Shown here piece after piece: positions 39,501-54,500 of a DNA stretch of 64,000 nucleotides (its first letter is position 1; the number at the start of each line of letters is the position of its first letter). Below the pieces are notes generated by a model. The model had not been told where the DNA came from. It ran no database searches and saw only the letters and a program-made list of their open reading frames with translations. A program made the position numbers and the translations under genes. The stretch comes from Phoebastria nigripes (Eukaryota; Chordata; Aves; Procellariiformes; Diomedeidae), in assembly GCA_035582835.1 (NCBI GenBank), contig JAYKAV010002297.1, positions 895,966 to 959,965 on the forward strand, given 5' to 3'.

Positions 39501-42500
39501 TATCATTCAGAGCTGTTAAGCTGCATCTTTTGACTTTCTCTTTCTATGCCATGAAGCATGGAAAAGAACTTTGTGCACAAGGATTTGTGTGGGGATGGAT
39601 ATATGTATGCTTTGGAATAAAATTGCTTTAACATCAGAGTTGTTGACTTCATAGTGCAAGAGGACGTATGTGCATTTAAGTTGCTGGATGACAGTATTTT
39701 CTGATTCAGACTATAATTTCAGTTTAGTAGTTTGTTAGGACTCAGACTTAAGCTACTGAGAGGGATGTGATTTGCATTCATCAAATGGCTGCAATGCATG
39801 TAGTGGCAATGTTAACTGTCACAAAACTTCCCTGTTCTTGGGAAGACCTCCTTTAATCTCTTTGCAGGCAACAAATACGCTTGTGAAGGTGTTTATCCAC
39901 TAGAGAAATCCCACTTTATTTACTTTCTCAGTTGTTTCAACTATTTGAATCAAGAATACACTCTTACAGAGATTCAGCATAGATCTTAGTTTGAGAGCAA
40001 CATTTTCTTGCTCCTGCCACCAAACATACTCAAAATGGCATATCCTTCTTTTGAAAACTATGCGGCTTTGTCATCTTCCAAATTCTTTGGGGCAGGAACT
40101 GTGTCTCCTTGTTTATGTGGCCCAGTGTGGTGATTGGATTCTTCAGACATTACTGCAGTTTACACTAAGGGAATAAAATCGGGTTTCTTAGACATCACTT
40201 CTCACGCATTTTTTTCTTAATGTCCTAGTTAACACTTCTTTGTTGCTTTTCAGCAGAGAAGTGCTTTCACACAGCTGAAAAATGCAACTTAATCAGAACT
40301 GTAATTTGATTCTCCTTTTCTGATAATTGACTCTGATTCAGTAGTTCAGGCTTTGTTTGTTTTCATAATTGTCTCTTGTAGTCTGCTCCATTGTGTATTC
40401 ATGACCTAATTGCCTCGGTGCACTGCTACCTCTCGGGGCTTTTGCCGTGACTTTCCAGCGGTGAAGCATCTCTTATCACTCACTGAAGCTGCTGTTGCTT
40501 CTGTATTTTTAATTTATCTATTTGCTTGGCAAGTGTTCTCAGTGTGATCTTAGCTCCTCCACTGAGTGGTTCAAAAACCTCCCCTTAACGTGGTAGAGAA
40601 AATGAGACAAGTGTCAGGTAGTAGCTTAGCACACTTGCACTGATTTATTTTTCCCCAACTCCAGGTCTTGTCTGGCGCTTTCGAGCTATTTTCCCCACCA
40701 AACACTCAAAGTAGATGTGGACAATTCCCTTTCAGGTTCAAGTATTCCTTTTCTCTTTAAGTATTGGATTGCTGGGTTCTGCTGGGTCTTCAGCATCATG
40801 CCAGATAACTCCAGTCCTCTCTCTTGCAACACAAGTCAGGAGTGTTCTGCATGTGTTATTTCTTCCTCCTTAGATTTAGGATTTTTCCCTAATTCCATCC
40901 AGATTTGTGCATGCATGAATGAGAGCTTGGCATCTCTCTTTTCTTGTTAACACTGTGTTACTGCACTGTAATAATACGAGAAATAATTAAAATTTCTCAT
41001 ACCCTATTTGCCTGGGATCTTTAGTTACTATTGTGGTATAAATAATCAAAGGTGAAGGTATCTTTCTGTGGGGCAAAATAAAAACCAAGATCACTTTTGA
41101 CCACCTATGTCAATCTGTGGAAGAAGCTTTTTNTAATACTGTGGTATCAAAGTTGAAAACTGGCGGTACCGTTACGTTTTGATTGTAAGAGTAAACACCT
41201 TTGTTCTCAGGTATACTTTTTTGAAGGTGAAATTTGCCATAGAATTTACTTAAGCAATTTTTAGCAAAGTCAGGCAGTTCCATGAGGCCAAAGTTGCATA
41301 ATTGCCCAAACCTGTCATAGTTCTTGAAAGTAAGAATTCTCCCTTTGATTACTTACTGCTCCATCCTTTGCATTGGCATAAACATGCTTTGACCCACGTT
41401 GAAAACTGGACCGGATACAGATAAAGATTAAAATGTATCTCTTGCTCTCAGTTTTAACTGGGTTTAGTACTTCAGTACTGGTTTGTGCTGATGCACAGGA
41501 CAAGGGCTGAGAGGCAAACAGCTGGGAGGAAGGTAGGATAGTTTATTCTGGTGGCTTAGTGGTGCATGGATCTAGCCTTAATTTGATGGAGTTGACCAAG
41601 GAATGCAAGAATGTTTAAACTTAAAAAGCAGGGGTTTGGTGTGCTGTGCATGGCAGTTAAAATGAGATAGGGTGCTGTGACAAAGCCCTAGATGAGGTTT
41701 TGCTTGGACTTCCATTGTAGTCTTCACTGTTTCTTACTTTCCCTCAAGGTGTGTGTTCTGTAGAAGAGGTTGCTGTACATCAGTTGACTGTTATATCTTA
41801 TTACTGACGTCCTGGGGATCATTTAAGATGACAGGTGCTTTGCTAAAGTGAACTGTTGAATTGTTAACTTGAAACAGTTTGCAAGAGCCTTCAGCAAGCA
41901 CCATTTTAAAATCTCTCTGTACTCAGTTCTCACAGTATCTTCATGAAAATGCTTCATATGTTCGCCCTCTGGAGGAAGGAATGCTTCACTTGTTTGAGAG
42001 TATTACAGAAGATACTGTGACAGTCCTGGTAAGTTTTCTTATTTTTAGTACTGAAAGAAATTTTTACAGAGCAAAAATACTTATGTGTTGTTTTTTCCTT
42101 CCAGGAAACAGCTGTGAAATTGAAGGCCTTCTCGGAACATTTAGCTTCCTACTTATGCTTTTTAAGAAAGATTCTTCCTTATCAGTTAAAAAGGTACTTT
42201 TGATTTGATAGATCAAATTAAAGGGGCACTAAGTGTCAGGCATGCAGCATTGTCAACATCTACAACTCAAATATTAAATCAACCATTTAAGCACTCTGGC
42301 TTAAAAGGCAGGATTCTCACTCTTTTTGGCCTGCTGGGTTTTGAGCCTTTAGGTTATGCATGTCTCTTTCAGCTGGGCATTAGAGCTAAAAACATGTATT
42401 TTAAAGCCTTTCCCCCCACCCCAGATGAGACTTTAATGAAAGCTGCACAGATTTTTAATGTTTCCTAATGTTATTCAGTAGCATTGATACTATTCAGGTA

Positions 42501-45500
42501 TGACACACCAAAACTGTTAATTTCTTGAGCCTGTCTGAAGATTATTTATCATTCAGTAAATATAGCAATGTAGTAAAACTTGGCCAGATGCACATCCCTT
42601 CTGCAGTGAAAATCTTTGTTCCTGAGTGGGTTGAAGAGAGGTGAATTATTAGTGCAAAGGACTGCTTAAAAAGAGGTTTTGGATTAAGGAAGAAGAAAAA
42701 GCTTGTTTTATGCCTTCTTTGTACCTGTTCTCCTGCTCCTTAGGAAGCAAGAGGTAAATTATATGTAGTAGAGCAAAAAGTCTTTAAACTGATGCAATCA
42801 ATTCCTTGCCGTGAGCGTAAACTGTTCCTGGCTTGTGACTGAAGCTCCTAAGAGTGGGGATAGTACATGCACACAGTAATTTTCATGTGTTGCTAAGTTA
42901 CTCTGATACATTAACCTTTCTAAAATGAATTCCTAGTCTATTGTTGCTTTGGACTGGGGATGTAGAGAACACTAGTTATCTACTCCAAAACTCATGAACT
43001 TGTTTTTTAAGATAATTGCTCACTTTTAAAAAAAAAATAATTCATATTCCTAGTTTGGAAGAAGAGTGTGAGTCTTCTCTTTGCACAGCTGCTTTAAGAG
43101 CTAGAAATATGGAGCTACACAGAGACATGAAACAGTTGACTGCAGCCTTTGAGAAGCTACATACATACGTTAGCCTTCTTGCNTTACCAAGTAAGTGCCA
43201 GTTTTGGCTCCGTTGGTTACATTGTGACTGGAAGGTACAGTCTCCCTTTTGGACCAGTTTTTTTTAAAAAAAAAAAAAAATCAAAACAAACCAAAACCCC
43301 ACCACACAGAAAAAACACACACAAAAAAATCCCACTTCTATGATAGAGGAAAACAAGGTTAATGCTACTCTTTAGGTACAGTCTAAAGTATGGGGCAAGT
43401 TGAGTTCTGCAGTATGCTCTGTCATATTGGACCCTCTTTGATCCAGGCTGGGAGACTGAGTGTGCTGTAGAGTGTTTCTTTAATGCTTTGACTCTTCCTT
43501 CTGGATAGATATGGGCGTGGTGCAGGCCTGGAAATTACCAAGCAGTCACATGTACCACATTTTAGGTAATCATAGTTAACTGTAGAAGAGAAAAAATGAC
43601 TAAGTTTTTATAGTATGATTGACAGTATGTCTTTTGTCATCTCTTAATCATGAAATTGTTAATAAACTACATTTTATTACTAATTATCTCTTCCAGCTCC
43701 TCCTGTTCTATTAAACTAAAACTCTCATGGTAATGACTGAATAAAATCAGGTAGAACCTTTGTGTGTATGTGTGTGGGGAAACTATATCCAAATGCATAC
43801 TGTAAATAATAAGAGGAAACGGTTATTGTATAGCTTCAGGTTATTTCAGCCTTCACTCTTTAGAAGGACCCAGATGGTCCTTCCTACAACAGTGAGCATG
43901 TAAGTCTTTCTGCATGCATAATTGCTTTTTGAGACCAAAAGAGTTGATACTTGTAAAATCTGAATGAAGTTTAGGAAACTTAGAAGTCTTTTACCTGCCT
44001 ACTCTGGCAAAATTTGGTGTGTATATATCTAATATTAAAGGAAGGGGAAATTTAAGTAAATGAATCTGTTATGATTCTTTAGTTCTAAAGATCATACCCT
44101 ATGCAAATGTTTCTAGTAGGTGGAAATAGGATGATTTTTCAAAGCTAACTTTTGTCATTCATGGTTAAATCTTAATTTTTTTTTTTTTTTTTTTTTTTNN
44201 NNNNNNNNNNNNNNAATAAAGGTGCTTTGTGTTTGACAACAATACAGGTTTTTTTTTTTCCTCTTTCTACATGGTACTTTTAGGTACAAAACCAGAAGGA
44301 CTTCTTAGGACAAATTACAACTTGGTGTTTACAAACATTGCTACAAGTCTTCATGGATTTCATGACATTTTAAAAGGTGAGAGTACAGGAATAGTGGTAT
44401 GTTCCAGCTCTGCTTTTTTCTGTTTAACATAGCACACATGCACTCTCTCTGTAACAATGTTAAATGTGTAATATGTGATAAATCTGGTTTGTTTTGCCTT
44501 CACAAACTAAAATAAGAAACTAAACCTGCTAACTACTTGTTTTGGACATGCATGCATGTTTTTCACTCCTCTATTCTGTTAGCTTTGTTATTCTAAGTTG
44601 CTGGAATATTTAATTGTGGCACTCTAGATCTTCCTGAGCAGTATCACTTTAGTTACTGAACTTTATTGCTCTAGTGGAACTAGAATACAGAATAGAATGC
44701 CATTAAATATACATATTTTCCTCTGCTTCCAAACTGTTGACCTAGTACCTGCCTTCAAAGTGGAATTTTTCTTACAGTTTTTAGGTTGATTACTATTTTT
44801 AACATGAATATATAATCAAAGCTTATGAAGAAGTCCGATTTCCTTTTGAAACTTAACTTCCTCCTGGAAAATGGCTTACCTTCCTTTTATCAGAAGGACA
44901 TGGATATGTTACGTTTTCAGTGAAGTGATGTTTGGTTAAAACTCGAGTTTTAAAACACTGATGTTTCTGTATATCCTAGAATTTCTGTACCATGTAGCTG
45001 TTCCCAGGGAGAAAATAATCCATATAGGTGAATTGTTTTGATACTAGTCAGCTGTTTAAACTTTAGGCTTTTATAATTTTAAGCAAAATGNTTTTTTTGT
45101 TTCTTTTAGTCTTTTAGTAATAATGTCAATAACNCATTTTGGAGTGTCCCTGTTTTTAAAAAAAAAAAAAAGATACTATTAGAGATTGTACCACAAACAA
45201 AATGAGACACTAAACCAAGAGTTTTGTAACATAAATAAGTTTATTGATAAATACCTTCTACCTCTTAATATAGTTACTATAATGTAAAACCAACCCAACT
45301 TATACTTTATCAAAAGAAATAAAGAAAATAGAACCAAAGTCGGTTATTCTGAAGAAAACTGTCAGTAGAATTCATTAGCTACCAATGTGTGCTTAACACC
45401 TCATGCTCCCATACTCCAGAATGCTTGATTTGTCACTTCTCTTCTCCCTTCCTTCCCAACCCAAACTAATTTCCAACTGCTTAAGCTTACCTCAAATTAT

Positions 45501-48500
45501 AACTTCTGGTAGTGATGGCCTGGCATTTCTCCATTCTGTAGCAATAGTACTTTATTGTAAAATACGTGCAAAATATTTTAAGTTCACTAGGCCTAATTAA
45601 AAATAGTAATTACTTGTCAAGTTGGGAATGTTTGTTCTTACATGATAAATACTTGAGTTTTTTAAATTTTGGTGCTGTTGAAATTAATCAGTGTATTTAA
45701 GCAAAGATGTTTTTGTGAATGACTTTTGAAAAGTTTTGTGGGTTTTTTCTCTCTGAAGACTGTTCTGTTGCTTTTGCCTGAAAGAATTTTAGACTATAGG
45801 AAGTAGCATTCTAAATTTCTGGTAGTCTTTTAGATTTGCTCTGACAGAATTAAAATACTCTTCCCTTCTAAGTCATGTAAGCTTAAGACTCAGATATTGA
45901 ACATGACTAAAAATTCTACCTTTAGTGTCCTGATGTAAACACACGGAAATGGAAAGTATACTTGTGGAATGAAATTCTTGGATCCGCTATATAGTTATGA
46001 TTTTTGGGATACAGAGTACACTTAAATATATACCTTTATTCTGCCTTGTGTAACAGGCATAATGTCTATTCCTTATGATCACAAATTGTCTAAGGCAGTA
46101 TACCAAAGAATTAAGAGAATAAACGTTTATACAACTCGCTTACAGAAGGGAAAAGCGCTTAAAGCCCGAGGTCATAAGCTGAATTTGAAAATGGTTGCTT
46201 AAATAGACAAAAACCGTAATTTGACATAAATATGTGTTTTCTTTTTCTAGACATTTCCAAGCACTACAGTCAGAAAGCTACTTTAGAACAAGACGTTCCA
46301 ACTGCCACACAGAAACTCGTAACTACAAATGACTGTATTTTATCCTCTGTTGTGGCTTTAACAAATGGAGTGGGCAAGGTAATGGATATTTTTGTTTCAA
46401 TATAATGCCCTAACTTGTATAGATTTTTAAAAAAAAAAAAAAAAAAATCTTAGTTGAATAATTTGGAAAATCTAGGCGTGCCTCTGATATTAATAATCTA
46501 TAGTATCAGGTTTGTTCTAAGGTATTTTCAGGCTACAAGATAAAAACAACTGAATGGGTGATAAAAGTAGATACTGTGAAGAGGATGCTTTGTGTTAGTA
46601 AGGTCTAAGTTATGTGGAAGAGCCTGTAGCTTGTTTGAATTTCTTGTTGTGAAGTCCAGGTTCACTAAATACTTGTCTTTCTCTTGAAAGAGTAATTGCT
46701 CTCATGAATCTTCCTGGTCAACTTAATTAGAAAAGTCACTTTTCTAATTATGTGTCTAGATTGCCTCGTTCTTTAGCAACAACTTGGATCACTTCACTAC
46801 TTCNTTGAGCTATGGCCCTAAAGGAGGAACAGAGTTCATCAGCCCTCTTTCAGCTGAGTGTATGCTGCAGTACAAGAAAAAGGCAGTTGCTTACATGAAG
46901 TCTTTGAAGAAGGTTTGTTCAGCTAGCATGCTTGCACAGAGAATGCACAATTCAGTTGATAGTTGGTTATGCCAAAGAGAGTACAAACTAAGGATTTTCA
47001 ATATTTGGAATGAATTTTCCTCTGAATGAGAACCTTTCGCTGAGGAAATGGAACCCTTAGAGCAATAATGCTATTGAAAACTTTAGAGACCATAGTCACT
47101 TTCACAACAGAGGGTATGTGCCAATTCTGCAATTACCCATTTCCACTAATTGTTTCTATGCCAAGACTCCAAGGAGAAGAGGGTAGCTGCTTATTTAAAT
47201 TTCCTCTAATATTCACCAGGAATATGGAGTGAATGACATCATATTCTTATACTTGCATTCACTGGAAGACAGTGGGGAGCAACAGGGGGGGGAAAAAGCA
47301 GTTGAAAAGTAGGAGAAAATGTGCTGAACCAAAGGATTGAACACTGCCAGATCTCCCTGTTGTCTCCATTAAAATTAACAATTAAGTGATGGTGTACTTA
47401 ACAGTTATTATTAAATCACTTAATGCAATGTCTGTAAAGTAGACCTTAAGATGCATTTGATCATTAAGTAACACCTGGAGTTTTCTGAGCACTTTTTAAT
47501 CAGGTGTGCATTTTGGGGTGGTATTTTTTGTGAGCTTAAACTGTTTTTTCTCCTGGCTGGTAAACACTTGAAAGATGTTTTTCTTCCCTTTACTAAAGTA
47601 AGAAGGGCAATTAGAAAATAGAAGTAGAATACATATTCTGATCTACTGTGAAACATGTTTTGAGGTTTCTTTTATCCTTCTGCAGCCTTGTGCAGATTCA
47701 GTGCCTTACGAAGAGGCTTTGGCTAATCGCCGAGTTCTTCTGAGTTCCACAGAAAGTAGAGAAGGTCTTGCACAACAGGTACTCTGGTATAAATTTTACT
47801 AACATATATGATAGTGTATTTTATAAAGGTAAAATAGTATCAGATAGTCTCCACATATTTATGTGTGTGGTTGGTTGTACATATATATGCATATACTGAA
47901 GCTTAAAATTAGACTGTAGATGCCTTATTTGTAGAGTTTTGAAAGTAAAACTTATCTGTATCAGGCTGGGTTATCCAAGACTTGTTCTGCTGTACCTGCA
48001 GAATGTACATGTAGTTATAAGAGACAGGATTATGCCATTGATGTCTTCATTTATAAATACAAGAAGTCAGGCAATCTTTAATAATTCAAATAAATGCAAA
48101 ATAAAGACAAGAATAAGGCATGCTGAAGTATTCATTTCTAATGTTATGTACTGTTTTGAGTGCTTTTTTGGACTATGCAGGATTTATTAGCACTGGTTAA
48201 GAACAATGATTTTTTCTTTTCAGTTAGTCTATTAATAGATTATGGTTTTATCATTCTTGCGGTGTGCTTTTTTTTTCTTTTTTTTTTTTTTCTGGAAGGT
48301 GAGGCAGAGGGAGGTTAAATGGTATTTAAAAGGCCTATGCAGTTTGCCCATCTCCTTATGTGAATGAGACCAGCTAACTGATTAATACTAAAACTTCTTT
48401 ATTAGCTTGAATGTTCAGACTGTGCTTGAGTCACTGGTATTGAACTTTTACAGAAGAAAGACTAAAGTGTTTTTTTTTTTTGGAGTGGCCAATATTCAAA

Positions 48501-51500
48501 GTGTACTAGTAGGGATGAGATGAATTTCAACAGAAATGTGTGGAGTGATATGATGTGTACTGTTCCATAGTTGATTTCTTATCTGGACAAGTGGGTTCTT
48601 CTGTCTGTGTGAGGTGGGGCAGCTGGGAGGGGAGAGATTGTTTGTCTTTCTAGCATAGAACAATACAATGCTATTGCCAGGCATGTATCTTTCAAGTTTT
48701 CATAAAATTTCTCCCTGCTTTGATTTTCACCTAATATGGTATTGCCAGTTCTATGAGCTGTAACTTTGTGATGGATGTTTCAGACTAATTAAATAACGTG
48801 GTAATTTTTGATGCATGACCACAGTTAAGCGTAGAGGTCGAATCAGTAGTTGTCTGCCTGCTGCATCATTATGTAAATGAGCTAATGAATAGTTTAAAAT
48901 AATGCTGTCTTCAAACATGCCCTGTGTGGTGACTTCTTGCCTTGTGTTCAATAACCTGGACTGTAAACTTTCCCTCTTAAAGGTCCAGCAGAGTTTGGAG
49001 AAAATTGCAAAACTTGAACAAGAAAAAGAACACTGGATGTTGGAGGCCCAGCTAGCTAAAATAAAGCTAGAGAAAGAAAACCAAAAACTGAAGAACTCTC
49101 TTAGTGGACATTTAACTGAAACTATACAAGAGCGTTCTGTTTTGCCAAATGTAGCTGAACAAAAGAAGGAAACCACAGAAAAGAGTCCGAGGGAACCTAT
49201 TAAAAGTACTAGTCTGGTAAGTGACCTTTTTCCTTCAATAGAGAAAAATCCACTTTCTTCAGTAGTAGTACTGTTTGACCAGTGGAACAATAATGAAAGC
49301 TTTTTGACTGTGTTGAAATGCACTCTCACTTGGGCTCCTTGTATTTGCAAAGCTGCTTGTTAATACTTTCTGCAGAGTTTGGATCTTCTTGGCTTTTGAG
49401 ACATTGGTATCTTTAGTATCACGGAGACATTTTTGTAGTTCTGTACTTGTATGACTGAGGGGGAAATAATATAGATGCTTAACTTCTAGATTTTTCTGAC
49501 TCTGTAGTCAGGAAGCCTTGCAAGTAGTATGTATCTCAGGTCGGCTCTGAGTTTCCAATACTTTTTTCATCTGTAGGTGTGTTAAAGCAAACAGAAGTAG
49601 GTAATTAGTATTTTTAAATGGGTTGGAAGACTTACTGCAAGTTGGTGCAGTATAACTTCATTTTAACTTGAAGCCATTCAAGTTTTCAGTGCTGTCTGGA
49701 ACACTAATTTTTATGTAACCTTCATAGGCACATACAACTTGGGCTCAACAATTGCATTTGGATATGGCATGCATTCTGTCCTTGCTCTTCTCTGTTGGGT
49801 AAATGTCTTTCCTGCTTATTGCTAGTATTTAAGAGGTTGGCCTTTCCTCTGAATTACCACTTCTGAAGTGGTATTAATAGGGATGTCATCTGTAAGAAAG
49901 AAACGATCTATTTAGCTGAGCACTCGATAGAATTCTTCCTTTTTTTTTTTTTTTTTTTCTTCCCCACTTTCCTGCTCCAGGATAAAAATGACCTGTGGAT
50001 TGTTTTGAAATCCTCAATTTTGAAGTAAACTGGCATCTTAAGTTTTTGGTCCTGTATTTGATCCATTAGGAGTTTGAGGAGAATGGCTTTTTCTAGTCAC
50101 AATGCTTATGTAACTCACAGGTCAATATATTTTATAAATATTTCCCATAAACCTAAATCTCTAGTCCTGTTGAGGTCGGGGAAAAAAAAATCTCTTGACT
50201 CTAGTTTCACGGAATAATGTCTTCATAGTTATTAGCATACACCCCGCTGCTAGAGTTGTGTCAGTGCTTCACACTGAGCTGTCAAACTAGAAAGGAAGGA
50301 ATTCAGAAGGTACTCAAGAAGTCCAAGATGGGTTTCCTTGCTCTTGAACATGAAAAGTAATGCTTCAATATACTAACGTACTCTGCATTAGTTTCATGTA
50401 ATCAAGCAGTTGCATAATCATACAAGCTAGCTGCATCTTGTTGCTTCTATTGCTTTTTCCCTGTGTATGTCGTAAGGTAAAGGATATATTTGGAGAGTTG
50501 GTGTCAGCTTTAATTCTGTTCAAGGCATTAGTGTATATTATTACCCTTGTTTGTTACAGGTGGAAGTACTTAAATTTGGTTTTAGTTTTAATTGTTGCAA
50601 GATTTTTTTTAATTTAACGTCCTTCTATGACTGAAGCCAAAATGACTTGCAGCTATAGTACCTATTTTTGCAGTTCTCACTTAAGCATATTTTCTTCCTT
50701 GTTCTAGATTGGAATGTTGACTATAACTACTGATAATGAAAAGGTAATCTGTTTTAAACATTATCAAAGTACATCTGGTAAATACTTCAATTCTGGTTCT
50801 GTTAAACTTATTCCAATGGTCTAATTACCAAGAATACTGACGTATAATGGCATGAGTCACCCATGTAGTCTGTATACGATATCTTCAAGTTTCTGAAATC
50901 TATGTATTTCAGAACTTTCTTCTTCCGTTTAGTGAACTGTTACCTTTTTTTATGTAAGCAGTTTGGAGCAGTGTGAGCTGTGGTCCAGGTCTGCTCTCTG
51001 TAATTTGAGGAAAGCATTGGTCTGTTTGTACTTCAGTAACCCTAACTGCATTCCAAGCCTCAATTCTTAACTCTTGAGGAAGGACTCAAGCTGCAGAAAA
51101 AGTCACTGACTGTAGTGCCTGGTGTTTAACACTTAAGTACAGGCTATCCCAAACCAGAGGTCATGCCAAAAGAAACCTCGAACCAGCTGTCAGACTAAAT
51201 GTTAACTCTTTGTTTAGCACCACTGTAGCATAACTCTTGCCCCAGCAGGAACGTAGCAGAGTAAAATTCAGTGCTTTCCCTTTTCTGACACTGCAGGGAA
51301 CTGATGTGTATTTTAGTTTATTCCCCCTTTTCTTTTGAAGGTATGATTAAAAAGAGGGTGGGCGCCAGATAATAGCTGATACAAGTTCTTAAAAGCTACT
51401 GCATAGTGCTGAACTTGAAGGTAATGGCAAGGCATGTGAAAGCTGCCTCTAGTGGGTTACTCTGTAACTTACAGTAAATGGGTGAGTTGTGGTTTTGTGT

Positions 51501-54500
51501 GNTTTTGGTTTTTTTGGTTTTTTTTAAAGTTCAAATGTCTAAACTATCTTCTGGAAGATGCAACATAAGAAATAGTTCTGACTGTTGTGATCTTCTGAAA
51601 TTTAGTTATGTGAAGGAATTCTTCCTTGTTGGGAAAAGCCAGTAAGTTTTTATGTAGGTGAAAGCAGTCCATTTCTGCAGTGGATTTTTATCTTCATCAG
51701 AGACTTGATATGTTAAATCAAGCTAACTTCTCACATCTTCAGTCAGCTCTTTGTCCTTTAAGGAAGTCTGACACTAAGAGTCACCATCAGAGTGAAAAAT
51801 TGCAGAGTGACCTGCTGTAATTTGTCTATTGTGTTTGGGGAATTTATTGCTTTTGGGTAGAGCAGCCAGGCCTCGGGAGGGAAGAAGAGAAGTCAGTATA
51901 GAGGACAATGTTGTGAGGCAAGTATTCAGCCTACTAAACATAAATATCTGTCTGCTTAAATTTTTGCTTTGCCAGGCTCCAGATGTTGAGTCTCGTGAAG
52001 ACCTGATAAAAAACCACTATATGGCAAGGATAGCAGAACTTACATCTCATCTGCAGCTTGCTGACAGCAAATCAGTACACTTTCATGCTGAGGTGAGCAG
52101 GCAGGCAGTGTCTATACTGAAAACAGTAAATCCCTTTTTGAATTTTCCACAGGCAAGTGTTATGACAGTGAGTTTAAATATATGGACCATAATGTTTCAT
52201 AAAAATCTGTTCCTGGAATATGTTTTTTGGCCGTGGTCTAGTATGCATAGAAATGGATACTGTAGAAAGATTTCCTTTTTTTTTTTTTTTAAATAAATCC
52301 TTTGGTAGCCTTGTCTTGGGTGTATTAAGTAGTACAATGTGTATCATGTATAGGTTTGTTCATATAAGCTGAAGCAGCTGGCTTTAGTTACCAAGCTATA
52401 TTTGACTTCATCTTAAAGTGATGCTGATGTCATTCAAAAATACTGGAGTGTATCATGAAGTGATGAAAACAGCTGTCTTCTGAGAAATTGGTTTTTAGGC
52501 ATAAGTTATACTTAACTTCAAGAATTAACAAAATGATTCATTGTATCTATGACTTCCTGTTTTCATTTCAAATCATAGGTAATTTTTCTTGAAAGTAGTG
52601 GCCATCTCTATTTGTGTAAATTAACTGACATGGAATATACCAAAGCTCCAGGTTGACAGAGCAAATCCTTTTAAATATTTTTTTAATAATAGATGATAGA
52701 GTATGGAGGAACCACCTTTCTCTGATATTTGAGCAATGTATCAAGTGAGTTGTTTGTGTTGCTTTTTACTTATGAAATATTTCCTAGTAATTATGTGAAA
52801 AATAGGATATTTAGAGGACTGGCAATATGGTAATTCTGTAAAATCAAACAAAACTTTAATGTTAACTATTACATTACCTTTGCATTTAAAAATGTCCACA
52901 AGCTCTGACTAAGTTTCTTGAAATGTAAGGGTTACAGAAAGATGGAAACATCCCAAGCAATCAGTTAAAGGTGGCACAAGGCAATACTCTGGAACTAACT
53001 TTCCTCTCTTCTACCCTCCCTATCCTGTTCTGATTGACAGTGTCGAGCACTTGCCAAAAGACTGTCTTTAGCAGAGAAGTCCAAGGAATCGCTCACAGAA
53101 GAGTTGAAACTAGCTAGTCAAAACATCAGTAGATTACAGGCAAGTAAAATGTTATATAATGTAATAGATGCATTTCATAATCGTGTGTAAGGGGAAGTTG
53201 AAGGAGAAAAATTACAACTGTCGAGCGTGGTCATGCCTTTACTAGGTCTTTAGTTATGTGATGTAAAAACTCTAATGGTGTGTAGAGAAGAGACTTAAAT
53301 AATACACTTCAAATCCCAGGTATAAAGTGGAACGTGCTTGCAAGGAAAAGGTTATAGTAGCCAGGCCTGTGTTTTAGCACACCTGATGTCAAGGCTTTTT
53401 ATGAAAATGTTTTTTTTTTTATGTCAAAAGGTGTGGTTGTATGACTGATTCCAGTGGCTTGTTTCCCTCTGCAAGGGGAGGATTACTTTGTGTACAGCCA
53501 GCACTTGCATCTACTCCTCAGTTAGATGTGATGCTGACAAGGCTGACTACACATCAGTCCATTTAACTTAGAAACAGGACTAGGAAAGTGATGAAAGTGC
53601 AGTTTCCTAGATGACACCAAATTCTTAATCCTTTCTAGCACCTGGGACTGAAAGTCTTAGAAATGTCGGGGTGGTTTTTGAGATGGATAGCTTAATATTA
53701 AGCAAAAATAACTTTGGGGTAATTTTTAAGAAGCCGTTGTTGACAACAGATAATGAACTCTTACACCAGATGTCCTGTGAATGTCCTGTCCCTTTGTCCT
53801 TCCCCTCCACACAGTTTAGAAAGGAGCCAATAGTAAAATAAAGTGTATATATAAATAATCAGTACTTAAATGCCTTTGTTTTCTTCATATTTAGTTCATA
53901 TCTCTATTGCTCACCTGTCTGAGATGGTGAGTACCTAAAATGCTCCATGCAGGCAGCAAATATAATGATATACACTTAAAAGAATTGTTCATGAGCACGA
54001 GGTGCTCTTTTGACTTGTTCCTTTAACAAATTCCACAATCAATATGCAACTCAACAGGAAATGTTCACCTCCAATTACATATTAAACTTCCTAAGAAAAG
54101 ATAGCAGGTGCACCATTTGTATGTTTAGTAGTCTGCATAATATTGAATCATAGAATTGTTTAGGTTGGAAGGGCCCTCTGAAGGTAATCTGGTCCCCTCC
54201 TTTGGTCAGAGCAGAGAGAGTTCAGATCAAGCTGTTGAATCGGGAGTTTCCTGTACAGCCATGCTGGCCTTCTGCCACACTTGCTCAACTTCCTAAACAT
54301 TGGACTGTTCTTTGCTCTGTCCTTGATCATTCAGCTTTCCTGGGCCCCTTTAACTTCCAGGGCAGTTTTACCTGGGATCTTGCCAAGCAGACCTTGAAAA
54401 AAGCCAAAATCTACTCTTCTTAAATCTTGGGTTGCTGTAATTCTTCTATTCATCTTGCTTGCTTCCCTCAGGATCTTAAATTCCACTAACTCATGGTTGC

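Noticed and set aside
45150..45260. A-run followed by reversed AATAAA-like words, suggesting a minus-strand processed pseudogene
   Set aside because: No gene body could be recognised next to it, and A/T runs of this kind occur throughout the introns.
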